A stretch of DNA of 13,849 nucleotides from DASZHJ01 sp035263705. GTDB lineage: Bacteria; Pseudomonadota; Alphaproteobacteria; ATCC43930; CGMCC-115725. Below, piece by piece: positions 13,664 to 13,849 of the stretch. The stretch covers positions 1-13,849 of the forward strand of contig DATFRA010000254.1 of the NCBI GenBank assembly GCA_035263705.1, given 5' to 3'. Position 1 is the first letter of the stretch. Each line of letters begins with the position of its first letter. The notes under the pieces were generated by a model that saw only the letters and a list, made by a program, of their open reading frames with translations, had not been told where the DNA came from and ran no database searches. A program made the position numbers and the translations under genes.

Positions 13664-13849
13664 CTAACTCCGTTTCCGCGCCGACGACTTGCGGGTCGTG
13701 CTGGCCATCTCCTCGGCGCTGAGCGGCCGCGCATAGCTGCCGAGGAGCGCGATGCTGTCCACCGCCGAGCCCAGCGGCACCAGCGCCTTCTGCAGCGCCC
13801 CGTCCTCCGCCGAGAGCAAGCCGTCGAACTCGATCAGGTTCGCGGCGGC
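13664..13849 (-). CDS. C-terminal fragment of an aromatic-pathway protein, probably chorismate mutase (AroQ)-like
   Basis: The final 61 codons of a minus-strand gene enter from the right edge and end at a TAG at 13666-13664. The visible end reads AAANLIEFDGLLSAEDGALQ then LGSAVDSIALLGSYARPLSA, followed by a basic Ser/Arg/Lys tail ending RKSSARKRS. The pattern LIEFDG...LGSYARPL resembles the C-terminal ACT-like end of the long chorismate mutase proteins that precede hisC-tyrA in Rhodospirillales. That is memory of the family and of gene order, not a computed match. The AroQ catalytic helices would lie outside the window. It is in the same operon as hisC (5-base gap). Confidence 0.55.
   Translation of the reverse strand, partial: AAANLIEFDGLLSAEDGALQKALVPLGSAVDSIALLGSYARPLSAEEMASTTRKSSARKRS

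Overview
The window is a gene-dense stretch of high-GC DNA (roughly two thirds G+C by eye), almost certainly from the chromosome of a free-living alphaproteobacterium, perhaps of the Rhodospirillales type. The grounds are the GC content and codon use, the phospholipase C-like plcP plus agt lipid-remodelling pair, the chorismate mutase-like / hisC / tyrA order, and a palindromic repeat of a kind common in alphaproteobacterial intergenic DNA. The species call is inference. I see no phage, IS, CRISPR or rRNA. Every protein-coding gap is shorter than 300 bases.

Layout. (1) Bases 1-2714 hold a lipid locus. A diacylglycerol-kinase-family gene runs leftward off the window edge. Divergent to it are a PlcP-like metallophosphoesterase and an Agt-like GT4 glycosyltransferase that overlap by 4 bases. 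A near-consensus Pho box (726-743) sits in the divergent region, pointing at plcP. (2) Bases 2907-3524 encode a GNAT acetyltransferase. (3) Bases 3525-6618 hold a polyphosphate-type module: a CYTH-CHAD protein on the minus strand, and divergently a SixA-like histidine phosphatase followed by a PPK2 polyphosphate kinase. (4) Bases 6636-6757 are a large palindromic repeat. (5) Two MFS exporters converge at 8346-8356. The second lies 34 bases behind a minus-strand tRNA-Gln(TTG). (6) Bases 9852-10790 encode an uncharacterised protein with ATP-grasp-like blocks. It is followed by a 68-residue two-helix membrane protein that overlaps, tail to tail, the next block. (7) Bases 11024-13849 form a tightly overlapped minus-strand operon: a chorismate-mutase-like 3' end, hisC, tyrA, chaC.

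How the genes may work together. Under phosphate limitation PhoB would be expected to activate plcP-agt. PlcP would release diacylglycerol (DAG) from phospholipid and Agt would glycosylate it to a phosphorus-free glycolipid. The divergent lipid kinase would instead return DAG to phosphatidic acid. About 3 kb away, PPK2 and CYTH-CHAD handle the other main phosphorus store, polyphosphate. Bases 1-6618 therefore look like a phosphorus-economy neighbourhood. The right-hand operon makes tyrosine (and possibly phenylalanine) precursors.
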